Source: Clostridium zeae
GTDB taxonomy: Bacteria; Bacillota; Clostridia; Clostridiales; Clostridiaceae
Assembly: GCF_017312485.1 (NCBI RefSeq)
Contig: NZ_BMBA01000004.1
Location: 248,001-312,000, forward strand
Reading direction: 5' to 3'
DNA length: 64,000 nucleotides
Below are positions 8,464 to 17,426 of the stretch, in pieces. How positions within the stretch are numbered: position 1 is the first letter of the stretch; each line of letters begins with the position of its first letter. Below the pieces are notes generated by a model. It saw only the letters and a program-made list of their open reading frames with translations. It was not told the origin of the DNA and did no database searches. The translations under genes were made by a program, and so were the position numbers.

Positions 8464-9264
8464 TCACAGCCATTCTTTTGCATGTTCTCTAATAAAATCA
8501 ATTTCTGTTAAATACAAATCCCTATGTCCATCTTCCATCATTGTGCGAAAAACACTATTTCCATTTTTAGCTTCACTATAAATTAAATCAGCAAGTGACT
8601 GTAGTCTAGCAATCATTTGCTCAAATAAATCATAAGGACATTTCATTCCATATGCATCAAAAAATGCACCAATACTATTCTTTCTAAACTCCTTGTCTAT
8701 ATCAACATCATAGCTCCTATATTTCTGTTTCTCAGCGTCGTAAACTTTTTCACTAAATGGAACAAACCTGTAAAGTGCATATACGATATCCCATATCCTA
8801 GGAGCAGGACAGCATGTATCAAAATCAATCATTCCATATGGAATATCGTCAACAAAGGTTATATTATATGGTGCAATATCATTGTGGCATATAACTTCTT
8901 TTTCTAAAGGTCCATTATAAGAAAACATCCACTTATCTTCATCTGTTCCTTTAAATGATAGTGTTGCATCATGAAATCTACGGATCATTACAGCTACTTT
9001 TTTTATAATTGATAACTGCTCGTTTTTATCATTAGTAAAAGGATAATTATCTTTGCATTCTCCAGGAACAAATGATAACACTTCCATTCCACTATTATCG
9101 ATCCCTATAAATCGCGGACCATTAGTATATCCGACTTTTTCTAGATGCCGTAATACGCTGTGTATTGTTGAGCTCCAAGCTTTTTGTTCCCTAAAGACTG
9201 TTTCATTCTGCTTATACACACTTGTTGAATTACCACCTAATAGTCTTTCAAATTCGTTTTCCAC
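8464..9264 (-). CDS. Aminoglycoside phosphotransferase (APH) family protein
   Basis: A 266-residue cytoplasmic kinase-fold protein. The catalytic loop CHNDIAPYNITF and the metal-binding DFDTCCPAPRIWD are intact at about residues 158 and 179. Relatives phosphorylate aminoglycosides, choline, homoserine or other small alcohols; the substrate is not predictable. GGAGG lies 7 bases before the GTG at 9264, while the upstream ATG has no such site, so GTG is the start. The gene is bracketed by two copies of the ~95-bp repeat. Confidence 0.8.
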   Translation of the reverse strand: MENEFERLLGGNSTSVYKQNETVFREQKAWSSTIHSVLRHLEKVGYTNGPRFIGIDNSGMEVLSFVPGECKDNYPFTNDKNEQLSIIKKVAVMIRRFHDATLSFKGTDEDKWMFSYNGPLEKEVICHNDIAPYNITFVDDIPYGMIDFDTCCPAPRIWDIVYALYRFVPFSEKVYDAEKQKYRSYDVDIDKEFRKNSIGAFFDAYGMKCPYDLFEQMIARLQSLADLIYSEAKNGNSVFRTMMEDGHRDLYLTEIDFIREHAKEWL

Positions 9265-9358
9265 AAGTATACCTCCAGCAACATTAAGCATATATTAATA
9301 ATTTTACTTTGCTCTTTTTATTAATCAGAAAATTACAGATTCATCTTTAAGCTTATAT

Positions 9359-9455
9359 GGATGTACCACTTCATATTAAAACTTATATTTTAAAATTCTA
9401 TCACCAAAAGCCGTTAGAGTTTTAAAAATAGATTTCGGTTCTACCTGGTACATCC
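9359..9455. repeat. ~95-bp palindromic dispersed repeat, copy B
   Basis: The perfect 10-base ends GGATGTACCA and TGGTACATCC enclose an interior with imperfect symmetry. It stops at the base next to the stop codon of the GNAT gene at 9456. Copy A has the same orientation; the copy at 51489-51584 is inverted. Confidence 0.75.
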
Positions 9456-9869
9456 TTAAATAGTTTTGGTAAAATAATAGCGTTTTCCTGTCAAAGGATA
9501 TTCTTCTAATGCAAACACTTCCTTGTATCCATGCTTTTTATAAAAAATAGGTGCTTGAAAACTGAAAGTGTCTAAAAATACATACTTACACCCTCGTTCT
9601 TTTGCTGTTTTTTCTGCTTGCATTAAAATTTGGCTACCAATATTCTGTCCTCGTAGTTCTTCCCTTACCCACAAAAACTTTACAAACAACCAATTGCCAT
9701 GTGTGTGTCCAATAAGTCCTGCAAGTTTTTTACCTATTCCATCTTGTAGATAAATCCCTAAATCCTTTGGATTTTTGTCTTCAATTCTTGCTAAATTATA
9801 TTCCAGTAAGCCCTTAATAATCTCTTCTTTGTCTTGCTCTTTAATTTCATCAGTTATCTCAAAATTCAT
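9456..9869 (-). CDS. GNAT N-acetyltransferase
   Basis: A 137-residue single-domain acetyltransferase. The acetyl-CoA loop is REELRGQNIGSQIL at about residues 71-84, and the C-terminal FYKKHGYKEVFALEEYP matches the end of small GNATs that act on aminoglycosides or other amines. Start ATG at 9869 follows AAGGAGAG. It is part of the minus-strand enzyme array and its 3' end touches repeat copy B. Confidence 0.85.
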   Translation of the reverse strand: MNFEITDEIKEQDKEEIIKGLLEYNLARIEDKNPKDLGIYLQDGIGKKLAGLIGHTHGNWLFVKFLWVREELRGQNIGSQILMQAEKTAKERGCKYVFLDTFSFQAPIFYKKHGYKEVFALEEYPLTGKRYYFTKTI

Positions 9870-9918
9870 TTTAAGTTTACTCTCCTTATCTACCGTGTAG
9901 GCATCTATAAATTAGAAT

Positions 9919-10629
9919 TTATCTTATTACTTCTAATAATTCATTTAGCGATTTAATCACAATAAAACTTTTATTATTACTATCATTATCATGTTTACGG
10001 TTTATAAAAATCGGTGTAAAGCCAAAATTTTTAGCCCCTAGAACATCAGCATCAAAGTTATCTCCAATAAAATAAACTTGTTCCATTTCGATGCTAGCGT
10101 CATACTTTTTAATATCATCAAATACAATTTTAAATAAATCTTTATGCGGTTTCCTTATCTTGTAATCCGCACTAAAATGTATATTAACAAAATATTTTTC
10201 TAAATCATACTTGTTAATGAATTTTTTCATTACATTCTTTTTAAATATGGAATTACTTAATAAATAAACTGGAATTTCCAATAACTTAAGTTGCTCTAAA
10301 GTAGAAATAGTGTCATTAAACAATTCAGTAGTATTTATTTCAAGCGCACAATTAAATAAAATTTCTTCTAGCGGATACTCCACTTTAAAGCCATATTTAT
10401 TTTTAAAATCTAAAAGTTCATCTTCAAATGCTACTTCTGAATTATCCTCGTTTCTTTTATCATAAAGTCCTTTCCAATATGTAGCTGCATAATCTAGAAA
10501 TCCAACTTTATCAGTATCCTTTGATAAGATATTTTCATGTAGATAAGACAAACCCGAATTAAAATCAAATTTAATGTCATGAAGCAATGTCTCAAATAAG
10601 TCAAAGACAATGACTCTAGCTTTTGCCAT
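9919..10629 (-). CDS. HAD superfamily hydrolase
   Basis: A 236-residue phosphatase-like protein. Motif I FDLFETLLHD starts at residue 9 (nucleophile Asp near residue 9), motif II is LLSNS, the motif III Lys lies near RKPHKDLF, and motif IV is GDNFDADVLGAKN. The helical cap and length fit YjjG/GS1-like HADs that dephosphorylate nucleotides or sugar phosphates. ATG at 10629 has GGAGG upstream; a TTG 5 codons earlier would overlap that site. Confidence 0.85.
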   Translation of the reverse strand: MAKARVIVFDLFETLLHDIKFDFNSGLSYLHENILSKDTDKVGFLDYAATYWKGLYDKRNEDNSEVAFEDELLDFKNKYGFKVEYPLEEILFNCALEINTTELFNDTISTLEQLKLLEIPVYLLSNSIFKKNVMKKFINKYDLEKYFVNIHFSADYKIRKPHKDLFKIVFDDIKKYDASIEMEQVYFIGDNFDADVLGAKNFGFTPIFINRKHDNDSNNKSFIVIKSLNELLEVIR

Positions 10630-10737
10630 AGAACCCCTCCACAAATTATTAATATCAAAGTCAAAAAAAATAAACCTCTATATTTTTTCTTTTTAAAACG
10701 TGTATCTTAGTAATATATAAATTACTATTTCTCGTGT

Positions 10738-11208
10738 TTATTTTATTGCCTTTAAATGCTGAAAATGTATTCCTATATGTCCTATACCAAGTATAATAGC
10801 AGAGGCAATCAGCCAAATGACCTTCCCATAAATGCCTAATAACATAAAAGCTATAACAGGCAAACTTGCAAGAGGCACTGGAATCCCATAGAAACTACGA
10901 TAAAAGTTTTCTTCTGTATGTTCATTTATAAAATATTTAATCCAACAAACCTCATAAAATAACATCAGTAAAAATGATACTATAAGCCACAAACTCCATA
11001 TTGAAAATGGAGCAATATTAAAATCACTAAAAATCAATATGCTGCATGTACAACATGCTTGACCTATACGTTCAAATAATAATAATATTTTGTTTTCTTT
11101 GGTATTATCATAATCTATCGGCTGATTCTTACTCCAAATTATATTAGGAATAAATAACATTAATAAATATATTAGTCCTACATATGAAAATCCTAAGTGC
11201 CCAAACAT
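10738..11208 (-). CDS. Small integral membrane protein, function unknown
   Basis: A 156-residue protein with about five hydrophobic segments (near residues 8-25, 48-62, 70-88, 108-130 and 131-150). It has a CCTC cluster in the second segment and a FYRSFYGIPVPLA loop. I do not recognise a family. Start ATG has AAAGGAGA upstream. It is the most upstream gene of the minus-strand array. Confidence 0.7.
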   Translation of the reverse strand: MFGHLGFSYVGLIYLLMLFIPNIIWSKNQPIDYDNTKENKILLLFERIGQACCTCSILIFSDFNIAPFSIWSLWLIVSFLLMLFYEVCWIKYFINEHTEENFYRSFYGIPVPLASLPVIAFMLLGIYGKVIWLIASAIILGIGHIGIHFQHLKAIK

Positions 11209-11510
11209 ATGATATCTCCTTTACAAATTACTATTTACAGTGAACTAAATAGTTACTTATCTTCTTAATTATAGCATATTATGTAAACATAGTATCACTT
11301 ATGGAACTGTATTTCACTTATAAAAATAATTTTGTTAAAGTTATTTCAATGGTTCAAGTTATAAGTTCATTTATTTCTCACATGTTTCATGCCTATCTGT
11401 TATAGGTACGTTTTTTTATATTATGGAACATATAACTCCGCAATAATATACTATAGTCCAAAAATTTTAAGAAGTATAATTTATAAAAATACTTAAAAGG
11501 AGTATGCTTT
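11209..11510. other. Intergenic region before the LysE remnant
   Basis: No gene is visible. A degenerate match to the CTTATGG-type repeat occurs at about 11296-11330. The last bases hold AAAAGGAG, the ribosome binding site of the remnant that follows. Confidence 0.4.
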
Positions 11511-11668
11511 ATGAACATTACATCTTTTTTAATATACTGCTTTATTGTTACATTTACACCTGACCTACAAATATTGTTATATTATCCACAGTCCATAATT
11601 TAGGAACAAGAAAAGCAATGAGATATGTATATGGAGCAACTATTGCTTTTGGGCTATTACTAGCTGAT
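11511..11668 (+). pseudogene. LysE/RhtB amino-acid exporter remnant
   Basis: With a good ribosome binding site, the frame opens MNITSFLIYCFIVTFTP, the typical N terminus of LysE-family exporters. It then goes out of frame, and resumes in another frame as STVHNLGTRKAMRYVYGATIAFGLLLA before running into a terminator. A frameshift and loss of the last three quarters make it a dead remnant. The divergent LysR at 11746 may once have controlled it. Confidence 0.75.
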
Positions 11669-11703
11669 AAAAGGACTTACTTTATCAAAGCAAGTCCTTT
11701 TTC
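11669..11703 (+). terminator. Intrinsic terminator
   Basis: The 10-base arms AAAAGGACTT and AAGTCCTTTT surround a 13-base loop that can pair further, ending in a T run. It ends the LysE remnant and also serves as a stop between it and the convergent LysR gene. Confidence 0.75.
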
Positions 11704-11745
11704 ATTAAAATTCAATTCACCTTAATTTATGAATCTACTCTATTT

Positions 11746-12639
11746 TCATCTCCAATCGCTAGAGTTTTTCAATGTAATTTCTATTAATTTACTCATTGGT
11801 AATGATATACTTTTATCTTTATGGTACGCCAGTTGAGTTCTAAACTTATCGAATGATTCCGTTACTTCTAGAACCTTAAGACTTCCATCCTCTATTTCTT
11901 TATTAATTATATATAAAGGCAAAATTGAAATTCCTAGACCATTCATTATACATTTTTTTATAGCTTCTATACTTGAAAATTCTAAAGGATTAACATATTT
12001 TATTTTTTTCTGTTTTAAGTAATTTTCAAAAGCTATTCTCAAACTACACCCTTTTTCGGTAAATATTATATTCTCCCCATCCTCTTTACTTTCAAAATTT
12101 GTTGATAAAAATTCTAAATCTGCTTCTGGAGCACCAACGATGACCATACATTCATCCTTCAAATTTTTAACAACTAAATCACTATCCATAATTTCAGGTT
12201 CGATGGTAAAAACAATATCTAACTCTCCACTGTGCAATTTGCTCCTTAAATCACTACAAATAGAATTCTTTAAAATGATGTTTACTTTTGGAAAACTCTT
12301 TTTGTATTCCTTTAAGATTTTTCCTAAGCGATATATGGATAGAGATTCTCCAGCTCCAATAATTAAGTCACCGGATACATCATCCTTATCTGAAGTTATG
12401 CTCTTAATATTTCTATATGTATGTAATATTTGATTTGCATATGGAACCAATTTCTTGCCAACATTAGTCAAAACAATTTTTTTACCTATCCGATCGAATA
12501 AGGCTTCTCCTAGTTCATTTTCTAGAATTTGAATGTGTGATGTTATAGTAGACTGTGCATACCCTAAATGCTCTCCTGCTTTTGTAAATCCTTCAAGTTC
12601 AACTATAGTTATAAATGTTTGTAGATGCCTTATTTCCAT
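11746..12639 (-). CDS. LysR family transcriptional regulator
   Basis: A 297-residue regulator. The winged helix-turn-helix covers residues 1-60 (FTKAGEHLGYAQSTITSHIQILE), followed by a linker helix and a periplasmic-binding-like sensor domain (about 90-290). It is divergent from the DJ-1/PfpI gene at 12795, its most likely target. An ATG with AAAGGAATG upstream marks the start. The coinducer is unknown. Confidence 0.9.
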   Translation of the reverse strand: MEIRHLQTFITIVELEGFTKAGEHLGYAQSTITSHIQILENELGEALFDRIGKKIVLTNVGKKLVPYANQILHTYRNIKSITSDKDDVSGDLIIGAGESLSIYRLGKILKEYKKSFPKVNIILKNSICSDLRSKLHSGELDIVFTIEPEIMDSDLVVKNLKDECMVIVGAPEADLEFLSTNFESKEDGENIIFTEKGCSLRIAFENYLKQKKIKYVNPLEFSSIEAIKKCIMNGLGISILPLYIINKEIEDGSLKVLEVTESFDKFRTQLAYHKDKSISLPMSKLIEITLKNSSDWR

Positions 12640-12794
12640 TAATCACATTCCTTTATACTTCAAATATTTAAAACAATATTATCATATATTTCGATTATTA
12701 ACATCATTTATTTCAATTTTACTGATGGTTCCCATGGAGTTATAATTAAGAAAACCAAATCTCAAATATATATGATCAAAGGAGTTGTTTGATT

Positions 12795-13379
12795 ATGAAA
12801 AAAGTATTGTTACTTCTTGCTGATGGTTTTGAAGCTGCAGAAGCTAGTGTATTTACTGATGTTATAGGTTGGAATAAATTAGAAGGAGATGGTACTACAG
12901 ATTTAGTAACTGTTGGAATAAGAAAAAAATTGAAATGCACCTTTAACTTCACAGTGATTCCTGAAATGCACATAAGTGAAGTGGATATTGATGAATTTGA
13001 TGCACTTGCAATACCAGGAGGATTTGAAGAAGCAGGATTTTATAAAGATGCTTTTAGTGAAGACTTTTTAAACTTAATTAGAGAATTTGACAGAGCAGGA
13101 AAAATAATAGCTTCTATTTGTGTTGGTGCACTTCCTATTGGAAAAAGCGGAGTACTGTCTGGCAGAAATGCTACAACATACAATTTAGGAGATGGTATAA
13201 GACAAAAACAATTATCCGAATTTGGTGCAAATGTTCTTGGTTACGAGCCTATTGTTGTAGATAAAAATATAATTACTTCCTATAATCCTTCCACTGCTTT
13301 CGATGTAGCTTTTAACCTTTTAGAAATGCTTACATCTAAAGAAAATTGTACCAATGTTAAAAAGTTAATGGGATTTTAA
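12795..13379 (+). CDS. DJ-1/PfpI family protein
   Basis: A 194-residue protein of the class I glutamine-amidotransferase-like fold. The N terminus KKVLLLLADGFEAAEAS has the conserved acidic residue, and the nucleophile-elbow Cys is in IASICVGALPIGKSG near residue 110. The family includes glyoxalase III-type deglycases, chaperones and thiol-stress proteins; the actual activity is uncertain. A TTG two codons upstream is too close to GGAG, so the ATG at 12795 was chosen. A TATAAT lies at 12741-12746. Confidence 0.9.
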   Translation: MKKVLLLLADGFEAAEASVFTDVIGWNKLEGDGTTDLVTVGIRKKLKCTFNFTVIPEMHISEVDIDEFDALAIPGGFEEAGFYKDAFSEDFLNLIREFDRAGKIIASICVGALPIGKSGVLSGRNATTYNLGDGIRQKQLSEFGANVLGYEPIVVDKNIITSYNPSTAFDVAFNLLEMLTSKENCTNVKKLMGF

Positions 13380-13385
13380 CTAAAC

Positions 13386-13417
13386 AACAAAATGTGTCAT
13401 CCACAGATTTTGTTTAT
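13386..13417 (+). terminator. Terminator of the DJ-1 gene
   Basis: The arms AACAAAAT and ATTTTGTT (inner TGT/ACA pair) form a hairpin just after the stop codon, followed by TTATT. A second small hairpin, GGGTAG/CTACCC, follows at about 13425-13443. Confidence 0.55.
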
Positions 13418-13535
13418 TAAGTATAAGGGTAGTTTATCTACCCTATCCTATTCTAAAAATTCTACGTCACTTATGGTAAATTTTAATGTATTAGTCTAGA
13501 TAATATAAATATCAAAATATCATTTTATAGCTTAT

Positions 13536-14213
13536 TTATACTAAAGCTTTAATAACAAAAAATAAAACTGGAACAAGCAAAGATGGTAAAAAGTTTAAAA
13601 CTTCTATTTTCTTAATTTTCAATATGTTTAATCCTGAGCTTAATATCAAAATGCCACCAATTATTGATATCTCATTTAGTAAGTCAGTAGTCATATATGC
13701 TGATACAATATTAGCCGATAAGTAAATTAAACCTTGCCATATAAATAGTATAAAAGATGAAATTGCTATACCAATTCCAAAATTTGAAGCTAAGACAATT
13801 GAAGTAATACCGTCTAGTATAGAGTTAGTAAATAGCAATGTATTATCTCCCTTTAAAGCACTTTCAAGCGGTCCTAAAATTGATAAGGTCCCTGCACAAA
13901 ATAATAATACCGCTGTAGATAATCCTTCTACTAAATTATTCTTAGAAAACTTCCCTGCAATGCTATCAACTTTTCTTGTTAGGCCAAGGCTTTGTCCAAT
14001 AAGTCCTCCTATGGCGATGCTTATAATAAATAAGACATGATAATTACTCTTAGAAATGCTATTTACAGCTGAACTAATACCTAGAACAGTTGCTGATAAC
14101 CCCATTGCTTGTAGCATTATCTCTTTATATTCATCTTTTATTCCTTTTTTAAAAGCTGTTCCTAAAATACTTCCACTGATAATGGAAATACAATTTACTA
14201 TTGTTCCAATCAC
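13536..14213 (-). CDS. DUF554 family membrane protein
   Basis: A 225-residue protein with about seven membrane segments and the family signature MIGTIVNCISIISGSILGT, then LQAMGLSATVLGISSA. It matches the YdfK/YqgA (DUF554) family, whose transport role is unproven. The start is GTG at 14213 with GGAGGTG upstream. It follows the MerR gene on the other side of a 62-bp gap in the same orientation. Confidence 0.85.
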   Translation of the reverse strand: MIGTIVNCISIISGSILGTAFKKGIKDEYKEIMLQAMGLSATVLGISSAVNSISKSNYHVLFIISIAIGGLIGQSLGLTRKVDSIAGKFSKNNLVEGLSTAVLLFCAGTLSILGPLESALKGDNTLLFTNSILDGITSIVLASNFGIGIAISSFILFIWQGLIYLSANIVSAYMTTDLLNEISIIGGILILSSGLNILKIKKIEVLNFLPSLLVPVLFFVIKALV

Positions 14214-14275
14214 TTTAACACCTCCAGTTATCTATGTTTGAAATTATAAAGTGTCCAGTAACTGGAGTGTCAATA

Positions 14276-15091
14276 TCAATTTATTAATATCTGAATTTCA
14301 GTTATAAACTCTGATTTTTCAGTAGTTAAACCGAAATCTATAAGTGTTACCTCTATTGAATCATCGACAATTGTATATCCATTTTCCTTAATATATTTCA
14401 AAATCTCATCATAATATTTGGGAGAATCTTTATGAGTTCCATTAAAACGAATAGTTAGATAAACACCCTTAGGTAACACTTTCACTAATTTTTTATTGTA
14501 TTTTTCGTTTTCTGCAAATGAAAAAATTGAATCATACTCATAGAATTTTCTATTTTCTAGATTATCTCTAGAAATCGATACACCTACTTTCCCATTGAAA
14601 ATAGAAGCATTTTTTTTAGTCTTATTCTCTAAGTTTCTAATGGATAACTCTAAATCCATATCTGATTTTATTTTCTGTTTTAATAACACAATAGTTCTCT
14701 CGTCAAATTCAATTTCCTGAATTACATCTAATTTATCATATTGTCTTGCATAGTTAATTTGTTTTAATCTATTTTCAATTTTCTTTTCTATATCCTGCAG
14801 TTCTTTTATCTTCTTTCTTGTAATTTCTTTTTGTTGTCTTAATAATTCAGTTATGTTATCGATGCTACGCTCATTTAAATGAAAACTTATTGTACTCAAA
14901 GACATTCTAAGCGCTTTTAGATAAATTATTGTATTTAACTGCTCAAATTGCTCAGTTGAATAATATCTATAGTTATTAGTCTTATCTATATATATAGGTT
15001 TAAATAAATCTATTTCATCATAATATCTTAACGTTTTTATATTAAGATTAAACAACTTTGACATTTCTCCAATTGTAAATAAATCTTTCAT
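14276..15091 (-). CDS. MerR family regulator, BmrR-like
   Basis: A 271-residue regulator. The MerR winged helix covers residues 1-70 (FTIGEMSKLFNLNIKTLRYYDEIDLFKP), a dimerising coiled coil spans about 75-115 rich in Lys and Glu, and a GyrI-like ligand domain covers about 120-271. Relatives bind hydrophobic cations and activate exporters by untwisting a 19-bp promoter spacer. DUF554 lies directly downstream in the same orientation. Start ATG has AGGAGA upstream. Confidence 0.85.
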   Translation of the reverse strand: MKDLFTIGEMSKLFNLNIKTLRYYDEIDLFKPIYIDKTNNYRYYSTEQFEQLNTIIYLKALRMSLSTISFHLNERSIDNITELLRQQKEITRKKIKELQDIEKKIENRLKQINYARQYDKLDVIQEIEFDERTIVLLKQKIKSDMDLELSIRNLENKTKKNASIFNGKVGVSISRDNLENRKFYEYDSIFSFAENEKYNKKLVKVLPKGVYLTIRFNGTHKDSPKYYDEILKYIKENGYTIVDDSIEVTLIDFGLTTEKSEFITEIQILIN

Positions 15092-15180
15092 AAGGTTTTT
15101 CTCCTGATCTTAAAATGCACTAATATATAATTTTGCTTTTTTTAATATAACGAAGACCTGTTTAAGCTCTTACAAAAATA

Positions 15181-15723
15181 TTATTTGCTACTGTTATTGA
15201 ATCTGAATATTAATTTATCTCCATCAAAAGTTGTGCCAAAAGTCTCTTGAAAGTTTCCAGAAGTATAATTGTTTATAGTTTTATGCCAAAACTTCTGACC
15301 TTTAAAATTTTTTGATGTAGGATTAGTATAGACTTCCCATTTACCTTGATGTTTATTAAAGATTTGTTTAGCTGCAGTTTTAGCAATATTCTTACCACGA
15401 TAGGGTCTTAGTAAAAAATACTCCATAACATAATAATCAACATTCTTAGGTGCAAATTGCTTTGTAGAAACAAGGCAAAACCCAGCAGGTCTACCATCAA
15501 CTATAGTAATATAAGGGAAAAGAATGCCTGGGTGTTCAAACCATGGATTTTGAATATCATATTGCTCTTCTAAAGTTTTGATAGTTTCTATCCCCTCTTC
15601 ATAAATTCCAAATTCGTTAGGTACATTTCCATAAATTTCAGATAAATCATGCAAATATAAAGGATATATATTTTTAATAATTTTTGCATTTTCTTTAGTT
15701 GCTAAAATTACTTCTACCTTCAT
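15181..15723 (-). CDS. GNAT N-acetyltransferase
   Basis: A 180-residue acetyltransferase. The N-terminal IKNIYPLYLHDLSE is typical of a GNAT subfamily, the core strand is GFCLVSTKQ, and the acetyl-CoA loop is RPYRGKNIAKTAAKQIF near residue 105. The substrate is unknown. AAAGGTAG precedes the ATG. It is monocistronic as far as can be seen. Confidence 0.8.
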   Translation of the reverse strand: MKVEVILATKENAKIIKNIYPLYLHDLSEIYGNVPNEFGIYEEGIETIKTLEEQYDIQNPWFEHPGILFPYITIVDGRPAGFCLVSTKQFAPKNVDYYVMEYFLLRPYRGKNIAKTAAKQIFNKHQGKWEVYTNPTSKNFKGQKFWHKTINNYTSGNFQETFGTTFDGDKLIFRFNNSSK

Positions 15724-15895
15724 AATAAACTACCTTTCCATAATATTTAAAATCTCAAGTAATATATTACCAGAAAATTATAACATTCTTTATTACATAC
15801 ATTCAATTTTATAAACAACTATGAATAGATTTCGAGCATATCTATTTAATTCTGAAAATTAACTTTATTAGAATGCTTACAAAAGTCACTGCAAA

Positions 15896-15931
15896 GTAAA
15901 AAAGACACCAGCACTTGCATTACTGATGTCT
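15896..15931 (-). terminator. Terminator of the HxlR gene
   Basis: The arms AGACACCAG and CTGATGTCT (one mismatch) are followed by TTTTTT on the minus strand. It lies about 45 bases after the HxlR stop codon. Confidence 0.75.
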
Positions 15932-15973
15932 ATTATCTATAAAATTAGTTATATCTCATCCTAAATAAAACTG

Positions 15974-16300
15974 TTATGTCATGTTTGCGCTACCCCATTC
16001 ACTTATTGCCTTTAATATAGGTGTCAGAGTAATACCTTTTTCTGTTAAAGAATATTCCACTTTTGGAGGAATCTGCTGATATTCCTCTCTGTGAACAATT
16101 CCATCGTTTTCTAACTCCTTTAATTGACTACTTAACATTTTATGTGTTATTCCAGGAAGAACTTTTTTTATTTCACCATATCTTTTTATTCCATCATTGA
16201 GAAGGTGCCACAATATAAGGAGTTTCCATTTTCCGCCTATAACATCCATTGTATACCCTGATGGGCACATGTAAGTAGACTGTTCTTGACTAGTATTCAT
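15974..16300 (-). CDS. HxlR family transcriptional regulator
   Basis: A 108-residue winged-helix regulator. The family signature is GGKWKLLILWHLL, followed by the recognition region LPGITHKMLSSQLKELENDG and the wing. Cys-12 lies just before the fold, the position of the redox-sensing Cys of several HxlR-type proteins (YodB, HypR, QorR), which respond to quinones, aldehydes or disulfide stress. It is divergent from the nitroreductase operon at 16523, its likely target. Confidence 0.9.
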   Translation of the reverse strand: MNTSQEQSTYMCPSGYTMDVIGGKWKLLILWHLLNDGIKRYGEIKKVLPGITHKMLSSQLKELENDGIVHREEYQQIPPKVEYSLTEKGITLTPILKAISEWGSANMT

Positions 16301-16522
16301 AGTATCACCTCAATTAGTTTGTAATTTATATTAAAACGTAATAACAATAGCATAGACATTTTCTAAACAAGTATAATTTACACTAACTTTTTAGATAGTA
16401 TATACCAATAAAGTGCGTACTTCTGTTTTAAATAATATTATATATAATGTAAGTATAACTCATACAGCTATATAAGTAAAATAAAATGCTAGTATAGCTT
16501 TTAATTTAAGGAGGATTTTAGG
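16301..16522. promoter_or_regulatory. Divergent promoter region HxlR/nitroreductase
   Basis: A 222-bp AT-rich control region. A TATAAT occurs at 16443-16448 reading toward the nitroreductase operon. The symmetric AAGTGCGTACTT at about 16411-16422 is the best operator candidate. No half-site was repeated closely enough to be sure. Confidence 0.4.
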
Positions 16523-17083
16523 ATGAATGAAACAATAAACAGTATCAAAAACAGAAGAAGTACAAGAGTTTTTTTACCAGAGCAAATTAAAGAAGAGGAA
16601 TTGCAAATTATCATTGATGCAGGACTTAGTGCACCAAGTGCTCATAATCAACAGACCTGGCATTTTGCAGTGATTCAAAATAAAGAGATACTTGATCAAT
16701 TAAGTAATGCTGCTAAGGAAGTTGGTAAAAATGTTGATGATGCGTTTATTCAACAATTAGCAAACAATGAAAAATTCCATGCTTTTTACAATGCACCTAC
16801 GGTGGTAATTATTTCAGGAGATAAAAATGGATTTATGCCTGAGGTAGATTGTGCAGCTGCAACTCAGAATATGCATATTGCGGCAGAATCTTTAGGATTA
16901 GGCTCCTGCTGGGTTGGGTATATCTCATATTTATTAGGAAGCGAAAAAGGAGAAGACTATAAAAAGCAACTTGGAATACCAGCTACGCATCAACCATATT
17001 ATGCAACAGCTATAGGATATAAAAAATCTAGTCGTAGTAATGCACCGACAAAAAGAGAGAATACAGTAAGTTATATTAAATAA
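16523..17083 (+). CDS. Nitroreductase family protein
   Basis: A 186-residue FMN-dependent oxidoreductase. The phosphate-binding RRSTRVFLPEQI (residues 11-22) and APSAHNQQTWHF (37-48) bind FMN, and GLGSCWVGY near residue 128 is the conserved late motif. Such enzymes reduce nitro groups, quinones or enones with NAD(P)H. It is the first gene of an operon with a tautomerase and a RidA protein, all with strong ribosome binding sites. HxlR on the other strand probably regulates it. Confidence 0.9.
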   Translation: MNETINSIKNRRSTRVFLPEQIKEEELQIIIDAGLSAPSAHNQQTWHFAVIQNKEILDQLSNAAKEVGKNVDDAFIQQLANNEKFHAFYNAPTVVIISGDKNGFMPEVDCAAATQNMHIAAESLGLGSCWVGYISYLLGSEKGEDYKKQLGIPATHQPYYATAIGYKKSSRSNAPTKRENTVSYIK

Positions 17084-17152
17084 ATTTTCTGCGATTAATA
17101 GAAATTGTCTAATGCTACTATAGTGATTAAAGAATAAAGGAGAATCAAGCTT

Positions 17153-17335
17153 ATGCCAGTAATAACAGTAGAAGGAACTAAACTAAATAAGGAGCAAAAA
17201 AGTAAGTTAGTAAAAGATCTTACAACATCGGCTGCAAAAATCATGAATGTACCTGAACAAGCATTTGTTGTTCTAGTAAAGGAAAATGATAAAGAAAATA
17301 TAGGTGTTGGAGGTCAGTTGTTAACTGATAAATAA
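17153..17335 (+). CDS. 4-oxalocrotonate tautomerase-like protein
   Basis: A 60-residue protein beginning MPVITVEG. After Met removal, Pro-1 is the catalytic base of the tautomerase superfamily. The length matches 4-OT subunits, which assemble as hexamers and convert enol to keto acids. The Arg residues of true 4-OT are not evident, so the substrate may differ. It sits between the nitroreductase and RidA genes, with AAAGGAGA before the start. Confidence 0.9.
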   Translation: MPVITVEGTKLNKEQKSKLVKDLTTSAAKIMNVPEQAFVVLVKENDKENIGVGGQLLTDK

Positions 17336-17426
17336 TCAGTAATACAATGATGTGTACTTTAAACATATCTTAATAATAATGCTATGAAAAAGAGTTTATT
17401 ATTGCCTCTAAAGGAGAATTTTTATT

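Noticed and set aside
4829-11208. Integron-like cassette array
   Set aside because: Repeats between genes are only partly present and do not resemble attC sites, and no integrase gene is in the window.
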